A stretch of 58,342 bases of DNA from a virus: IMG/VR virus record IMGVR_UViG_3300009695_000004, positions 64,001 to 122,342 of that record. One strand, given 5' to 3'. How positions within the stretch are numbered: position 1 is the first letter of the stretch; every line of letters starts with the position of its first letter. The notes under the pieces are model-generated. The model had not been told where the DNA came from. It worked only from the letters and a program-made list of their open reading frames with translations, and ran no database searches. This document shows, in pieces, positions 1 through 8,614 of this stretch. A program made the position numbers and the translations under genes.

Positions 1-2
1 TT

Positions 3-485
3 ATATGTTTAAAACATGAAAAAGAAGGAGAGCAAACATGTAATTCTAAAGCTGCTAGATATGAACGTGGCAATGGTTGTATATATTGTGTAAGAGAAAT
101 TCATATTGAAACCACTCCAAGAGGAAAAGATAGTCCTCATTATAATATAAATATGACCGATGAAGATAGGAAAAAACACAGAATTATAGAGGGTTATGAT
201 TCATGGAGACTCAATGTTTATAAAAGAGATAATTATTTATGTCAATGTTGCGGTAAGAAAGCCACAAGAAAACAAAAAATTCATGCTCATCACTTATATA
301 ACTACGCTGATAATGCAGATTTAAGAACAGATATAGATAATGGTATAACCCTATGTAGAGAATGTCATTATGGATTTCATTCAAAATATGGAAAGAAAGA
401 TAATACTCCAGAACAATATGAGGAATTTAAACTTTCTCAACAATTCAAAAATAATATAGTTCAACCAATTCAAGAAGTTATTTGA
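3..485 (+). CDS. HNH homing endonuclease, 5' end outside window
   Basis: The reading frame is open to the left edge, so the start lies outside the window; the first internal ATG is at 153 but zinc-type cysteines (GCIYC) are encoded upstream of it. The visible part has CQCCGKK, then HAHHLYNY, then GITLCRECHYGFH, which is the H-N-H nuclease core with its structural zinc cysteines. Free-standing HNH genes of this kind cut DNA to spread into phages that lack them. It lies directly before the prohead protease/scaffold gene, between structural genes. The tail of the protein (QQFKNNIVQPIQEVI) resembles the tail of the endonuclease at 7463-8614, and the last codons form the 5' arm of a terminator hairpin. 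Confidence 0.85.
   Translation: MCLKHEKEGEQTCNSKAARYERGNGCIYCVREIHIETTPRGKDSPHYNINMTDEDRKKHRIIEGYDSWRLNVYKRDNYLCQCCGKKATRKQKIHAHHLYNYADNADLRTDIDNGITLCRECHYGFHSKYGKKDNTPEQYEEFKLSQQFKNNIVQPIQEVI
441..457 (+). repeat. Gene-junction motif, perfect copy inside HNH gene
   Basis: CAATTCAAAAATAATAT, identical over 17 bases to copies at 2553 and 25485. Here it is translated as the QFKNNI part of the HNH tail, unlike the other plus-strand copies, which are intergenic. Confidence 0.7.
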
Positions 486-502
486 TTATAACTTCTTTTT
501 TT
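472..502 (+). terminator. Intrinsic terminator overlapping HNH stop
   Basis: A 10-bp stem (AAGAAGTTAT with ATAACTTCTT) with a six-base loop is followed by a T run. The stop codon of the HNH gene lies in the loop region, so the terminator travels with the endonuclease gene. Confidence 0.75.
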
Positions 503-524
503 ATTTATGTAAAGGAGGTGATAT

Positions 525-2060
525 ATGGTGAATAGAAAAACAATATGCCAAGCAAAGAGAATTATTTCTATAGCAGAAGAACAATCTAATTCAAATTTAT
601 ATATGGTTATAGATTTTGTACTTTTGGATACGCTTGTCAATCTTAATGATATTCAATATTCAGAAAAGTTTATTTTAAATATTGCCGATAATTCAGAAAT
701 ATATGCCGGAATACCTCTGAAGGTTGACTATAACAAACTTATAGCTGGAAAGACGGATAAACTTACACATAATTACGATCCTAAGACAAAGAAATTAAAA
801 AATCAAATGATTGGTTCTTTCTTTAAGTTTTATCACCAACATAATGAAGAAGGCGTATTGGAGTTATGTGGACAAGTTCGTATTCCAAAAGAGTTTGAAG
901 AAGCTTGCGCCGTAATTGAGCGACTATACGAAGATAACAATTTAAATGTATCATATGAAATTATAGTTGGAGAATCTACAAAAAATGGAAAAGTGACATT
1001 TGTTGATGCTAGCGAAGAAAACTATTTGTTTGCTTATTCAATTGTTTCTAATCCTGCTGTAACTTCTGCCACGGCAATACTTCTCGTAGCTGAATTACTA
1101 AATAATCAAAATATTGAAGAAGGTGAAATTGTGTCAATTGTAAGAACAAAAGACTTGACTCAAGAACAATTTTTCGCTAATACAAAAGTTCATTTGAGCA
1201 CACAAATTGCTGAGTTAGACATGTCGCAGGTGCAACGCAAGATATACAATGCTATGAGAGAATTTATCGTTGACGAATGGTATTATTTTGAAGTTGTAGA
1301 TATGACTATGACTTACGTAATCGCAAAGAAATATGAAGATGGAGACTACTACAAAATTGATTATTCTGTTGGAGAAAATGAAGTCCAACTTAGTAATATG
1401 AGAAAATGCACAAAAACATATACTGATATTCCAGAAGAAGGAGGAGATCCAGAAATGGCAGAAAAGAAAAAAATGTCAAAAGAAGAAATGTTAAAGAAAA
1501 TTGAAGCTATGTCAGAAGAAGATATGCAGAAAATGATGGAAAAATCAAAGATGGCTGAGGTGGCAGAAGTTGCTGAATTAGAGAATAAATTAATTGTTAA
1601 AGAAACAGAAATTGCTACTCTAACTGCAACAATTGAAACTAGCAAATTAGAACTAGCTTCAAAGGAAACAGAATTACTTGAGGTAAATGCAAAAGTTGTT
1701 ACACTTTCTGAATCAGTTATTGCAAAGGATGTTGAACTTGCTGAGTTAGTACCGTTAAAGGAAGCTCATGCAACAATGTTAGCAGAAAAAGAAGCAATAG
1801 AATTAGTAGCAAAACAGACTGCATTAAAAGAAAAATATGCAAAAGTATTAAGTGCAGAAATATTAGTAGAACTTGCAGAATCTATAGTTTCACTAGATGA
1901 AAGTAAATTAGTTGCAAGAGTTGTAGAAATTGCAATGGCAAGTGCTTCACAAGAAAAAACAGAAGTTAAACCAATAGTTACCCTAGCTTCAAGAATTACA
2001 GATAATGTAAAATTAAATGGAGCAGAATCAGGATCACTTAAAGAAAAGTATTCAATCTAA
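525..2060 (+). CDS. Putative prohead protease-scaffold fusion
   Basis: Encodes 511 residues and starts at an ATG eight bases or fewer after AAAGGAGGTGAT. Residues about 25-190 have the feel of a phage prohead protease (YAGIPLKVDY, SYEI, then SIVSNPAV, a turn typical of capsid maturation proteases). Residues about 205-310 are a separate beta-rich domain. Residues about 315-450 are a long E/K/A-rich coiled coil, as expected for an internal scaffold. The major capsid gene follows two genes later, the usual place for protease and scaffold. The catalytic residues could not be assigned by eye, so protease activity is inferred from context and partial motifs. It could instead be a pure scaffold protein. 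Confidence 0.6.
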   Translation: MVNRKTICQAKRIISIAEEQSNSNLYMVIDFVLLDTLVNLNDIQYSEKFILNIADNSEIYAGIPLKVDYNKLIAGKTDKLTHNYDPKTKKLKNQMIGSFFKFYHQHNEEGVLELCGQVRIPKEFEEACAVIERLYEDNNLNVSYEIIVGESTKNGKVTFVDASEENYLFAYSIVSNPAVTSATAILLVAELLNNQNIEEGEIVSIVRTKDLTQEQFFANTKVHLSTQIAELDMSQVQRKIYNAMREFIVDEWYYFEVVDMTMTYVIAKKYEDGDYYKIDYSVGENEVQLSNMRKCTKTYTDIPEEGGDPEMAEKKKMSKEEMLKKIEAMSEEDMQKMMEKSKMAEVAEVAELENKLIVKETEIATLTATIETSKLELASKETELLEVNAKVVTLSESVIAKDVELAELVPLKEAHATMLAEKEAIELVAKQTALKEKYAKVLSAEILVELAESIVSLDESKLVARVVEIAMASASQEKTEVKPIVTLASRITDNVKLNGAESGSLKEKYSI

Positions 2061-2077
2061 TACATACAAAATAATAC

Positions 2078-2101
2078 AAATACAGGAGGAATATTAAAAT
2101 G
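2078..2101 (+). promoter_or_regulatory. Duplicated ribosome-binding leader of capsid genes
   Basis: The 24 bases from 2078 to the start codon (core ATACAGGAGGAATATTAAAA) are repeated exactly at 2570-2593 in front of the major capsid gene. Both contain AGGAGG eight bases from the ATG. This suggests a matched high-efficiency translation leader for the two most abundant capsid proteins. Confidence 0.6.
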
Positions 2102-2539
2102 AACGGATTAGTTAAAAATGGTTTATATTCAACACAAGGTGGCTTTACAGCTAAAGTTGCAGGACTAGGAAGAGGTATATTTGTTAAACCCGACTACACA
2201 GACAAATCAGTTTCACTTCCAGGAGCAGATGCATTAGGAGATGTATATTTCGTACAATGTGATATAGATACTCCAGTAGAATTAGGACAGGCTGATAAGG
2301 ATTTTGTACTTCCTATAGGTACTGCTGTTAAAATGGAAAAACTACAGTTAGGTTGTAAATTTGTTTCAACTTCATTAGAAGCAGCTATCGGTACATATAC
2401 AGTTGGTGGAGTTGTAATGATTTCAGCTATTGGTAAATTAAAAGCAAACCTAGCAGGATTATTTCAAGCAACAGTTACAGAAATAATTGCAAGTTATGAT
2501 GGCGAAGCAGCTCTAGTTTGTATCGTAACCGCAGTTTAA
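2099..2539 (+). CDS. Probable capsid decoration/stabilisation protein
   Basis: Encodes 146 residues rich in glycine, valine and alanine with alternating beta-strand pattern and no signal peptide or membrane segment. It sits between scaffold and major capsid genes and uses the same 24-base ribosome leader as the capsid gene, which implies high expression. Small beta proteins at this place in siphovirus head modules usually decorate the capsid surface or act as head fibres. No family motif is recognised, so the call rests on position, size and leader. Confidence 0.55.
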   Translation: MNGLVKNGLYSTQGGFTAKVAGLGRGIFVKPDYTDKSVSLPGADALGDVYFVQCDIDTPVELGQADKDFVLPIGTAVKMEKLQLGCKFVSTSLEAAIGTYTVGGVVMISAIGKLKANLAGLFQATVTEIIASYDGEAALVCIVTAV

Positions 2540-2552
2540 TTAAAAGTATTAA

Positions 2553-2569
2553 CAATTCAAAAATAATAT
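2553..2569 (+). repeat. Gene-junction motif, perfect copy before capsid gene
   Basis: CAATTCAAAAATAATAT lies in the 51-base gap between decoration and capsid genes, ending seven bases before AGGAGG. Confidence 0.7.
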
Positions 2570-2590
2570 AAATACAGGAGGAATATTAAA

Positions 2591-3568
2591 ATGGCAACAG
2601 TTTATAAAGAAGTAGACATATTCATTGCTCAAGCTAAAGGAGAGGTAGACGTAAAATCCCCAGAATTAGCAGAAGCTCGTGGGGTCATGAAAGATTTATC
2701 CGCAAGATACATTGAAACAAAAGATAAAGCTATCAGAACAGAACTTGCAGAAATAACAACCGTTGTAACTAATCAGATATTAAGAAACAAAACCGCTTAT
2801 CTTGAAACTTTTGGTGACGTTGCAAGAACAGCAGTAGGTGTAAAACAACAGTTTGAAATTGAAGTAGATCTAACTTCCGCAGAGTTCACAGCCAAGGGCG
2901 TTGCCGGAGACAGAGGGACATTAACCAAGAAATATGTTGGTATGGATACAAAGCATGTAACCACAAGACCAAGTATTTCATGGTTGGACATGGCCTCTGG
3001 GAGAATCAATTTTGATAGAATTGCATTACTTTCTGCTGAGAAAATGGACAATGCAATAACTAAAGAATTAGAAACAGTTTTATTTAATGCTTTTTCAATT
3101 TTAGCATCCCCTAACTATGAAACTGGTACTGGAATTGATCAAACTCTTTTGAAAAATCAGATTAATACTTTTTCAGAATTTGGACAAGTTACTCTACTTG
3201 GAGATATTTCAAAATTATCTTTGCTTGATAATATTTCTGGATGGACTGCTAAATTACCTGAACAACTTGCTATCGAGCACAATGCTAATGGATTCATAGG
3301 AACTTTCAATACTGCTAATGTTATTAAATTAATAAACCCATTACTTAGAGGAAGTTTAGTTAATAGAACACTTAGAAAAGATCTTCTGTACATACTTTCT
3401 GGTGGAGACGCTTCACAAAGAGGACTTAAAGTTCAATTTGAGGGTGACGTTTATATGAGAGAGCAAGAAGATTTCAATTCAGGCGATTACGACCTAATGA
3501 TGGGATTAATAGTGGGCGCAAAAGTTGTAGGAAGCGAATTGTACATGGGTGTTTACAAAGCAAACTAA
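2591..3568 (+). CDS. Major capsid protein
   Basis: Encodes 325 residues. Position (after protease/scaffold and decoration genes, before connector genes), size and the strong AGGAGG leader support a major capsid protein. The first 55 residues are helical and charged (EVDIFIAQAKGEVDVKSPELAEARGVMKDL), like the scaffold-like delta region of some HK97-fold capsids. The body holds beta-rich segments such as FEIEVDLTSAEF, and the end (MMGLIVGAKVVGSELYMGVYKAN) is compatible with a P-domain strand. No exact family match is claimed. A weak hairpin terminator follows the stop. Confidence 0.75.
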   Translation: MATVYKEVDIFIAQAKGEVDVKSPELAEARGVMKDLSARYIETKDKAIRTELAEITTVVTNQILRNKTAYLETFGDVARTAVGVKQQFEIEVDLTSAEFTAKGVAGDRGTLTKKYVGMDTKHVTTRPSISWLDMASGRINFDRIALLSAEKMDNAITKELETVLFNAFSILASPNYETGTGIDQTLLKNQINTFSEFGQVTLLGDISKLSLLDNISGWTAKLPEQLAIEHNANGFIGTFNTANVIKLINPLLRGSLVNRTLRKDLLYILSGGDASQRGLKVQFEGDVYMREQEDFNSGDYDLMMGLIVGAKVVGSELYMGVYKAN

Positions 3569-3573
3569 TAATG

Positions 3574-3597
3574 AGAGGGGTAATTCCCTCTTTATCT
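3574..3597 (+). terminator. Weak terminator after capsid gene
   Basis: AGAGGG pairs with CCCTCT across a GTAATT loop, followed by TTATCTT. Partial termination here would lower expression of connector genes relative to capsid. Confidence 0.55.
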
Positions 3598-3621
3598 TAA
3601 TTAAAGGAGATAAGGATATTT

Positions 3622-4098
3622 ATGAAAGAAAGTATAAAAGTAATAAACAATAATCAATATAACATTGGTTTATTGTGTCAGAAGTGGAACAAACACAGAC
3701 AGGTAAAACCTAATTCTTTTATTTATTTGACAGAAGAAGAAGTTAGGGAATTAGATTCAGATTATGAATTTTTTAGTTCAGGAGAACTTTTAATCGATGA
3801 TACTGAAATAAATGTAGCTTTACATTATGCAGAAGTAAATCCTAATACTCTAACAGAAAAAGAAATAGAAGATATATTCAAATTATCTGCTAGTGATATT
3901 AAGGAAAAACTTTCAAATGTAACAGAAATGTTTGCACTTGGAAAAATTCATGATATTGCAAAGAGAACTGATTTAAGTGTAACAAGGTTGAAAGTTATTG
4001 AAGAAATAATCGGTAAGAAAATTGAACTAGAAGATATTAAGCCAGTTGAAGATATAAAACCTGTAGTTGAGATTAAAAAATCAACTAAGAAAAAGTAA
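3622..4098 (+). CDS. Head-region protein of unknown function
   Basis: Encodes 158 residues. The N-terminal 70 residues look like a small beta domain (KPNSFIYLTEEEVREL), then a helical region, ending in a lysine-rich tail with a repeated EDIKPV(V/E)EIK pattern. The gene follows the capsid gene and precedes the connector genes, a slot often used by a Rho-N-like or head-assembly accessory protein. GGAG lies 12 bases upstream of the ATG. No function is recognised. Confidence 0.6.
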   Translation: MKESIKVINNNQYNIGLLCQKWNKHRQVKPNSFIYLTEEEVRELDSDYEFFSSGELLIDDTEINVALHYAEVNPNTLTEKEIEDIFKLSASDIKEKLSNVTEMFALGKIHDIAKRTDLSVTRLKVIEEIIGKKIELEDIKPVEDIKPVVEIKKSTKKK

Positions 4099-4112
4099 AG
4101 GAGGAGTAAATC

Positions 4113-4517
4113 ATGACCTCCCTAACAACAATTCAAACTAGACTTACAGAAAAAGTTAAATATCAAGAAACTCCTATTCCTTTAGTGGCTGTCGATTATA
4201 AGCAATTCGTTATAGAAGGTGCTCAACGATTATATGTTGACGGTGGTTTAGATTCATGGGATTCAGATTATAATGCACTATCATTTGAAATTAATAGGAA
4301 ATCTGATTTAACTGAAACTGAATATATTTATATTGCTTCACAGATTGCTTTCTTTAATCAGATTAAAAATTATTGGACAACGATCGTAAGTTATACAACG
4401 GATGCAATTTCTGTAACTGGAGCAAATAACATATTCAAGACAATAAATGGAAATGTTACTGATTTAGAGTTACGTCTATCCCAATTAGCGTGGAAATTTT
4501 CTCATAGGTCGGTGTAA
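4113..4517 (+). CDS. Probable head-tail connector (adaptor) protein
   Basis: Encodes 134 residues, largely helical, starting after AAAGGAGGAGTAAATC. First of a run of five small genes between capsid and tail tube, where siphoviruses encode adaptor, stopper, tail-completion and tail-terminator proteins. The sequence (VIEGAQRLYVDGG, YIASQIAFFNQIKNYW) is compatible with the helical adaptor fold that plugs below the portal. The assignment comes from gene order, size and helical content, not from a diagnostic motif. Confidence 0.5.
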   Translation: MTSLTTIQTRLTEKVKYQETPIPLVAVDYKQFVIEGAQRLYVDGGLDSWDSDYNALSFEINRKSDLTETEYIYIASQIAFFNQIKNYWTTIVSYTTDAISVTGANNIFKTINGNVTDLELRLSQLAWKFSHRSV

Positions 4518-4519
4518 TT

Positions 4520-4762
4520 ATGAAAGTAAAAATAGAAATACGAAACAAGAACTTAGATTTAATTGAAGTTAAAAAATACGATTTCGATGATTATTTTGAT
4601 TACCTTTCTAATAAGACTACTTCCCTACTCTACTCAATAGAAGAATATAAACTTGATTTAATTGGACACGAAGTTTTACGTAATGCAGTATTAGACTTAG
4701 CAGGACACTTGAAAAGATTGCCTCAGAATTTAAGATTTCTTGATGATGAGGAGGATGATTAA
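4520..4762 (+). CDS. Small connector-region protein, unknown
   Basis: Encodes 80 acidic residues (ending DDEEDD). It starts two bases after the previous stop, with GTCGGTG as a weak ribosome site, so it is probably translated by coupling to the gene upstream. Its 3' end supplies the GAGGAGG ribosome site of the next gene. Confidence 0.6.
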   Translation: MKVKIEIRNKNLDLIEVKKYDFDDYFDYLSNKTTSLLYSIEEYKLDLIGHEVLRNAVLDLAGHLKRLPQNLRFLDDEEDD

Positions 4763-4764
4763 AA

Positions 4765-5397
4765 GTGAGATTTTATATACCTCCGAAAATGCAAAGTAAT
4801 TTTAGTGATTCTATTGCAGCGTTAGGAACTGACTGTATTTTGAATTTTGTAATAGGAAGTAAAGTTAGAGTTAGATTTGATAAAGTAAACTATCGCACAC
4901 GCAACGGGGTTGTGAATTCTGATGAAGTAATTTTCGCAGAGTTATCCTCTAATTTAAAAATGGGTGATTACTTACAATATAACGAAGAAATACTTCTCAT
5001 AAATCAAGTTAAGACAAATCAGTTTCCAGCTTGCTATGAAATTTATGCTAGTGCATGTAATACAAAGTTTAACATTACAAGATATTTTGCAGAAGAATAT
5101 AATTCAAGTGGTGTGATAACTAAAATAGCAGGAAATTATGCTGTAGTTAGTAATTTGTATTGTATTACAACTGTAGGAAGTTTTGAGTTTAATACATCTA
5201 ATGGAAGTCCTGGGATTATACCAAAAGATACCATTTCGTGTCAATGCCAAGTTAATACTCTAACTAAAACTATTACTGAAGGAGATAATTTTCTTTGGGT
5301 AAATGATAAGTATAAAGTTGTGAGCGTAGATTCAAGTCAGATTGATCTAGACGGTCTGGATGGTGTTTTAACTTTTAGTGCTGAGAAGGTAGTGTAG
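4765..5397 (+). CDS. Probable head closure (stopper) protein
   Basis: Encodes 210 residues from a GTG start; GAGGAGG lies ten bases upstream inside the previous gene. The protein is beta-rich, with two similar halves (KMGDYLQYNEEILLINQVKTN near residue 65 and EGDNFLWVNDKYKVVSVDS near 175), each like the barrel of head-closure proteins that read 'exposure of value, then interval'. Gene order adaptor-stopper-completion-terminator supports the role. The function is inferred. Confidence 0.5.
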   Translation: MRFYIPPKMQSNFSDSIAALGTDCILNFVIGSKVRVRFDKVNYRTRNGVVNSDEVIFAELSSNLKMGDYLQYNEEILLINQVKTNQFPACYEIYASACNTKFNITRYFAEEYNSSGVITKIAGNYAVVSNLYCITTVGSFEFNTSNGSPGIIPKDTISCQCQVNTLTKTITEGDNFLWVNDKYKVVSVDSSQIDLDGLDGVLTFSAEKVV

Positions 5398-5399
5398 TT

Positions 5400-5993
5400 A
5401 TGAAACTAGAGTTAGATGAGAAAAGGTTAATGAATGACATTGTAAAAGAGCTTAATGTTTCTATGGATGATGTGGCAAAAGTTTTAGTTGAGTTTATGAT
5501 TGGTGAAATTTCTATGTCCTCATCAACTAATGCTAGTTTTGAACAATGGAAGTTGGATGTTATTGATACATTACATTGGAGAGCTGTTGCTAGTGCAGGA
5601 CAATTAGTTAGAGAAGTAGGAATATTAGATCAATCTATGCCCTCTTTATATAAGGCTATGGCAGTGGAATTCGGAACAGGAAGTAGAATGTCTGGATCGG
5701 GCGTTAACCCTTGGTTGGGAGAATATTTATCTTCTGAATACTATCATACTAGCAGAAGCGGTATGGGTATTTATTCACTTCCTGGAGAAAAAATTTATGA
5801 TCCAGATTCGAATACATGGAAAGAAAGTAATGCTACAAAAAGAGAAGCCATGCCTTTCTTAGAAGAACGTGGTTCATTATATTGGACAAACATATTTGGA
5901 AACAGTTCAATAATGGCACAAACATATTTCGACAAAGGTATTGATAATGCAATTTCTAGAATTGATTTTAGTAAGTATTTAATTGTAAAGTAG
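5400..5993 (+). CDS. Tail completion protein, HK97 gp10-like
   Basis: Encodes 197 residues. The order helix, then VEFGTGSRMSGSGVNPW, then a C-terminal segment with AMPFLEERGSLYW resembles the HK97 gp10 / tail-completion family, in which the VEFGT motif follows an N-terminal helical domain and a proline-containing P-F-L segment lies near the end. It starts two bases after the preceding stop. It would act at the head-tail joint during assembly. Confidence 0.65.
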   Translation: MKLELDEKRLMNDIVKELNVSMDDVAKVLVEFMIGEISMSSSTNASFEQWKLDVIDTLHWRAVASAGQLVREVGILDQSMPSLYKAMAVEFGTGSRMSGSGVNPWLGEYLSSEYYHTSRSGMGIYSLPGEKIYDPDSNTWKESNATKREAMPFLEERGSLYWTNIFGNSSIMAQTYFDKGIDNAISRIDFSKYLIVK

Positions 5994-6001
5994 GTGATTA
6001 T

Positions 6002-6454
6002 ATGGGTGGAATTAGCTTAGATCAAGCACAGATGATGGCTATTATGACAAACGACATAATTTTGAAGCAACTTATGTTAGTTCCAACAAATGTGTTTACG
6101 AATTTTGCAGAGCTTAGAATTAATTATTTTGTTGAAGGGTACATAGCTGAGTCTATAGTGATTCCTAATGTGTGTAGATTGTTAATTAAATCAGCACATA
6201 TGTCACCTACCAACAATGAATTTGTTAAAGAAAATAACGTTATAATTGAAGTTTTTGTTCCTAGCTCACAAGATAGGATGACAGGATTTGAACGTAGAAC
6301 TAATATAATAATTGGAAGATTGATTAAATTATTTCATAATCAGATGATACATAATAGAAAATTTAAATTAGAAACAAGTAATGAATTATTTTCAAGTGAA
6401 GTTGGATTTAAAAGAGCGTTTGTAATGTTTAGTTTTAAAAGAGCTTTTTCATAA
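6002..6454 (+). CDS. Probable tail terminator protein
   Basis: Encodes 150 residues, starting after TAGGTGATTAT. It is the last gene before the major tail protein, the usual slot of the protein that caps the tail tube. The mixed alpha/beta pattern (VIIEVFVPSSQDRMTGFERRTNIIIGRLIKLFHN) fits the terminator fold. A GAAA-loop terminator follows, separating connector genes from the tail-tube gene. Confidence 0.55.
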   Translation: MGGISLDQAQMMAIMTNDIILKQLMLVPTNVFTNFAELRINYFVEGYIAESIVIPNVCRLLIKSAHMSPTNNEFVKENNVIIEVFVPSSQDRMTGFERRTNIIIGRLIKLFHNQMIHNRKFKLETSNELFSSEVGFKRAFVMFSFKRAFS

Positions 6455-6476
6455 AAATAAATAATACTGAAAATAG

Positions 6477-6502
6477 AGACTAGAAATAGTCTTTTTATTT
6501 TA
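6477..6502 (+). terminator. Intrinsic terminator with GAAA loop
   Basis: AGACTA and TAGTCT pair across a GAAA tetraloop, followed by TTTTATTTTAT. It lies 57 bases upstream of the major tail protein gene. Confidence 0.7.
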
Positions 6503-6534
6503 TACAAAATAATTAATATTAGGAGGAATTTTAA

Positions 6535-7305
6535 ATGGCAAAGGAAAATTTAGGATTCATAATCGATAGCCCGAATTGCCTCATTAAATCTAGTAAAGGC
6601 GATTTAATAATTGACAAGGCTTCATCTGGGACTGTCACGTTTACAGGAGATCAGATTGAAATTTCTGCGGGTCAGGGCTTCCTTGCTCTTGCAGCAATTC
6701 CAAAAACTACTAAGATAGAAGTAAAAATCACAAATGCTGAATTTAGTTTAGAGCAAATGGCTATGTCAGCAGGTTCTAGCGTAGTAGTTGGTGCTCAAGA
6801 ATTTACAAAGTTTGATACATCATTTGCTGTAGCTACTGGGAATACTTTCATTATTCCAGAAGTTGCAGTTATCGGTTCAATTAGGATAAATGGGTTCACC
6901 GAGGTGACTGCAATTCCTGCTACAGGAGAATTTAAAGTAGCTATATCTGCGACAGAAACTACGTTGACTTTCTTTACAGATGTTGAAGTTGGTACAATAT
7001 TAAAACCATCTTACAAAATATTAACTTCTGCAACTACAGTGTCTGTTAGGGTTAAGAACAATGAAGTACCTGGTAGTGCAGAGTGTATTTTGTCATGGCC
7101 TATATACGAAAGTGATACTGTCGAATCAGAAATATGGGGCACTGCACAACTTACCCTGTTCAAAGCAAAAATTAACCAAAGTTTTTCAATCGGTGGTTCA
7201 TATAAGACGGCCTCTGTTTTTGACCTCAACCTAACTGCATTAGATGCCAGACGTCCAGATCTTCTTGCCTGGAGCTTTGTTATTTTACCACTATTGGCAG
7301 AATAA
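6535..7305 (+). CDS. Major tail (tube) protein
   Basis: Encodes 256 residues. Placement after the terminator protein and ahead of the tail chaperone gene, plus AGGAGGAATTTTAA seven bases from the ATG, fits the abundant tail-tube subunit. The N-terminal half is strand-rich with FTGDQIEISAGQGFLALAAIP, and residues about 105-160 (VIPEVAVIGSIRINGFTEV) look like a small beta sandwich. It ends in TALDARRPDLLAWSF, a segment like that seen at the C-terminus of clostridial tail-tube proteins with an added Ig-like module. A strong promoter starts four bases after the stop. Confidence 0.75.
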   Translation: MAKENLGFIIDSPNCLIKSSKGDLIIDKASSGTVTFTGDQIEISAGQGFLALAAIPKTTKIEVKITNAEFSLEQMAMSAGSSVVVGAQEFTKFDTSFAVATGNTFIIPEVAVIGSIRINGFTEVTAIPATGEFKVAISATETTLTFFTDVEVGTILKPSYKILTSATTVSVRVKNNEVPGSAECILSWPIYESDTVESEIWGTAQLTLFKAKINQSFSIGGSYKTASVFDLNLTALDARRPDLLAWSFVILPLLAE

Positions 7306-7308
7306 TAC

Positions 7309-7337
7309 TTGACAATACTAATATAAAATAGTATAAT
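7309..7337 (+). promoter_or_regulatory. Consensus sigma-A promoter for endonuclease gene
   Basis: TTGACA (7309-7314), 17-base spacer, TATAAT (7332-7337): both boxes match consensus. The predicted start near 7343 coincides with the first paired base of the leader RNA described next. Confidence 0.85.
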
Positions 7338-7341
7338 TAAT

Positions 7342-7434
7342 GTATGGGATAGAGATAAATCTTGAGTCGACACTTGATTTATTCTCGACAAACACAATAT
7401 CCTAATTGTGCTTCCCTACTTTATAAATTAGGAT
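7342..7434 (+). ncRNA. Structured leader RNA, three-way junction with pseudoknot
   Basis: P1 pairs 7342-7349 (GTA, bulged T, GGGA) with 7413-7419. After a TA joint, P2 pairs 7352-7361 with 7376-7386. After the joint GACAAA, P3 pairs CACAAT (7393) with ATTGTG (7405). The P3 loop ATCCTA pairs with TAGGAT (7429-7434); with the flanking bases this becomes a nine-base match that also competes with P3. The RNA starts at the predicted transcript start and ends 29 bases before the endonuclease start. A similar layout lies at 19326-19404. The role is unknown. Confidence 0.45.
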
Positions 7435-7462
7435 AATAAATTCTATAGGAGGAATTATAAAA

Positions 7463-8614
7463 ATGGGATTAATAACTACAGAAATTGAAGTTATGGTGAA
7501 TGGAACTAATATTAAGCATCTTATAGAAATGGGTTATAAAATACCTATGTCAATAAGTAAAAAAGGTAAACCTTGCTATATTTGTGGTGCTCCAGTATTA
7601 GTAAAAGTTGAAGATTTATCGGATGGTAGTCATACGAAGGTTGAATGTCAATGCGATGTGTGTAATAAAATAGTTAGTCCTAAATGGAGTAGTTATAAAA
7701 GAAGTTTTGAAAATCATAAAAAATACTATTGTAATGAATGTGTGGAAAAAGTAAGAATAGATAATAGTTTAAAAACTAGAAGAAGTAAAGAAAATTCAAT
7801 CGCACAATATCTAATAAATACATATGGCGAAAATGCAATAGAGATATATTTGGATTGTAAGAAAAATAAACAGTTAGGACTTAATCCTTGGAAAATAAGT
7901 TGCGGAAGTAACGTTAAAATTTGGGCTAATTGTATCCACACAAATTATCATGAAAGTTATTCTATTGCAGCAAGTAGTATCAAAAGAGGAAGAGATTGCC
8001 CTTATTGTGCAGGCAGAAAAGTTCATCCTTTTGATTCTTTAGGTAAGATATTAGAAGATGAAGGATTGTTGAATATATGGTCTAAAAAGAACGAAAAATC
8101 ACCTTATGAATATCCTCGACATGGCAGGGAAAAAGTTTGGTTTATATGCATAGATGATACAACACATGAAGATTATTTTAGGAGTATAAGTAATGCAATT
8201 AGATATAAGTTTAGATGCCCTGAATGTCAATGGTCAAAGGGAGAAACATCTATAAGTATATATTTAAATAAAGCTAAAATAATATTTGAATCACAGAAGC
8301 CTTATATTGGATTAACGGGAATAAATGGTGGAAGTTTATCATATGATTTCTACTTACCTTTTCCTTATAACATTTTGATTGAATATCAAGGTGAACAACA
8401 TGAAAAACCTACAGATTTTAGAGGAGAAGGTATAGAAATTGCAAAAAAAAGATTTAAGAATCAAGAAATTCACGATAAGCTCAAAAAAGAATATTGTCGA
8501 TTAAACGATATTGAATTATTAGAAATTTGGTATTACGATTTTGATAATATTGATTTGATTTTATCACAACAGCTACAAAATAATATGATTACGTTAATTC
8601 AAGAAGCTATATAA
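7463..8614 (+). CDS. Homing endonuclease, zinc fingers plus Vsr-like nuclease domain
   Basis: Encodes 383 residues. The N-terminal two thirds carry several zinc-type pairs (CYICGAP, CQCDVCNK, YCNEC, CPYCAGRK, CPECQW). Residues about 265-375 (YDFYLPFPYNILIEYQGEQH) look like the PD-(D/E)xK/Vsr-type fold found in EDxHD homing endonucleases: an aspartate strand, then E-x-Q. It is free-standing between the major tail protein and tail chaperone genes and has its own consensus promoter, a 120-base structured leader and a private terminator. Its tail (QQLQNNMITLIQEAI) resembles that of the HNH protein at the left edge. It probably cuts phage DNA and spreads by homing. Confidence 0.75.
   Translation: MGLITTEIEVMVNGTNIKHLIEMGYKIPMSISKKGKPCYICGAPVLVKVEDLSDGSHTKVECQCDVCNKIVSPKWSSYKRSFENHKKYYCNECVEKVRIDNSLKTRRSKENSIAQYLINTYGENAIEIYLDCKKNKQLGLNPWKISCGSNVKIWANCIHTNYHESYSIAASSIKRGRDCPYCAGRKVHPFDSLGKILEDEGLLNIWSKKNEKSPYEYPRHGREKVWFICIDDTTHEDYFRSISNAIRYKFRCPECQWSKGETSISIYLNKAKIIFESQKPYIGLTGINGGSLSYDFYLPFPYNILIEYQGEQHEKPTDFRGEGIEIAKKRFKNQEIHDKLKKEYCRLNDIELLEIWYYDFDNIDLILSQQLQNNMITLIQEAI

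Noticed and set aside
7011-7397. Minus-strand frame of 128 residues over the tail-protein end
   Set aside because: Opposite a clear structural gene and across a consensus plus-strand promoter and leader; no ribosome site.
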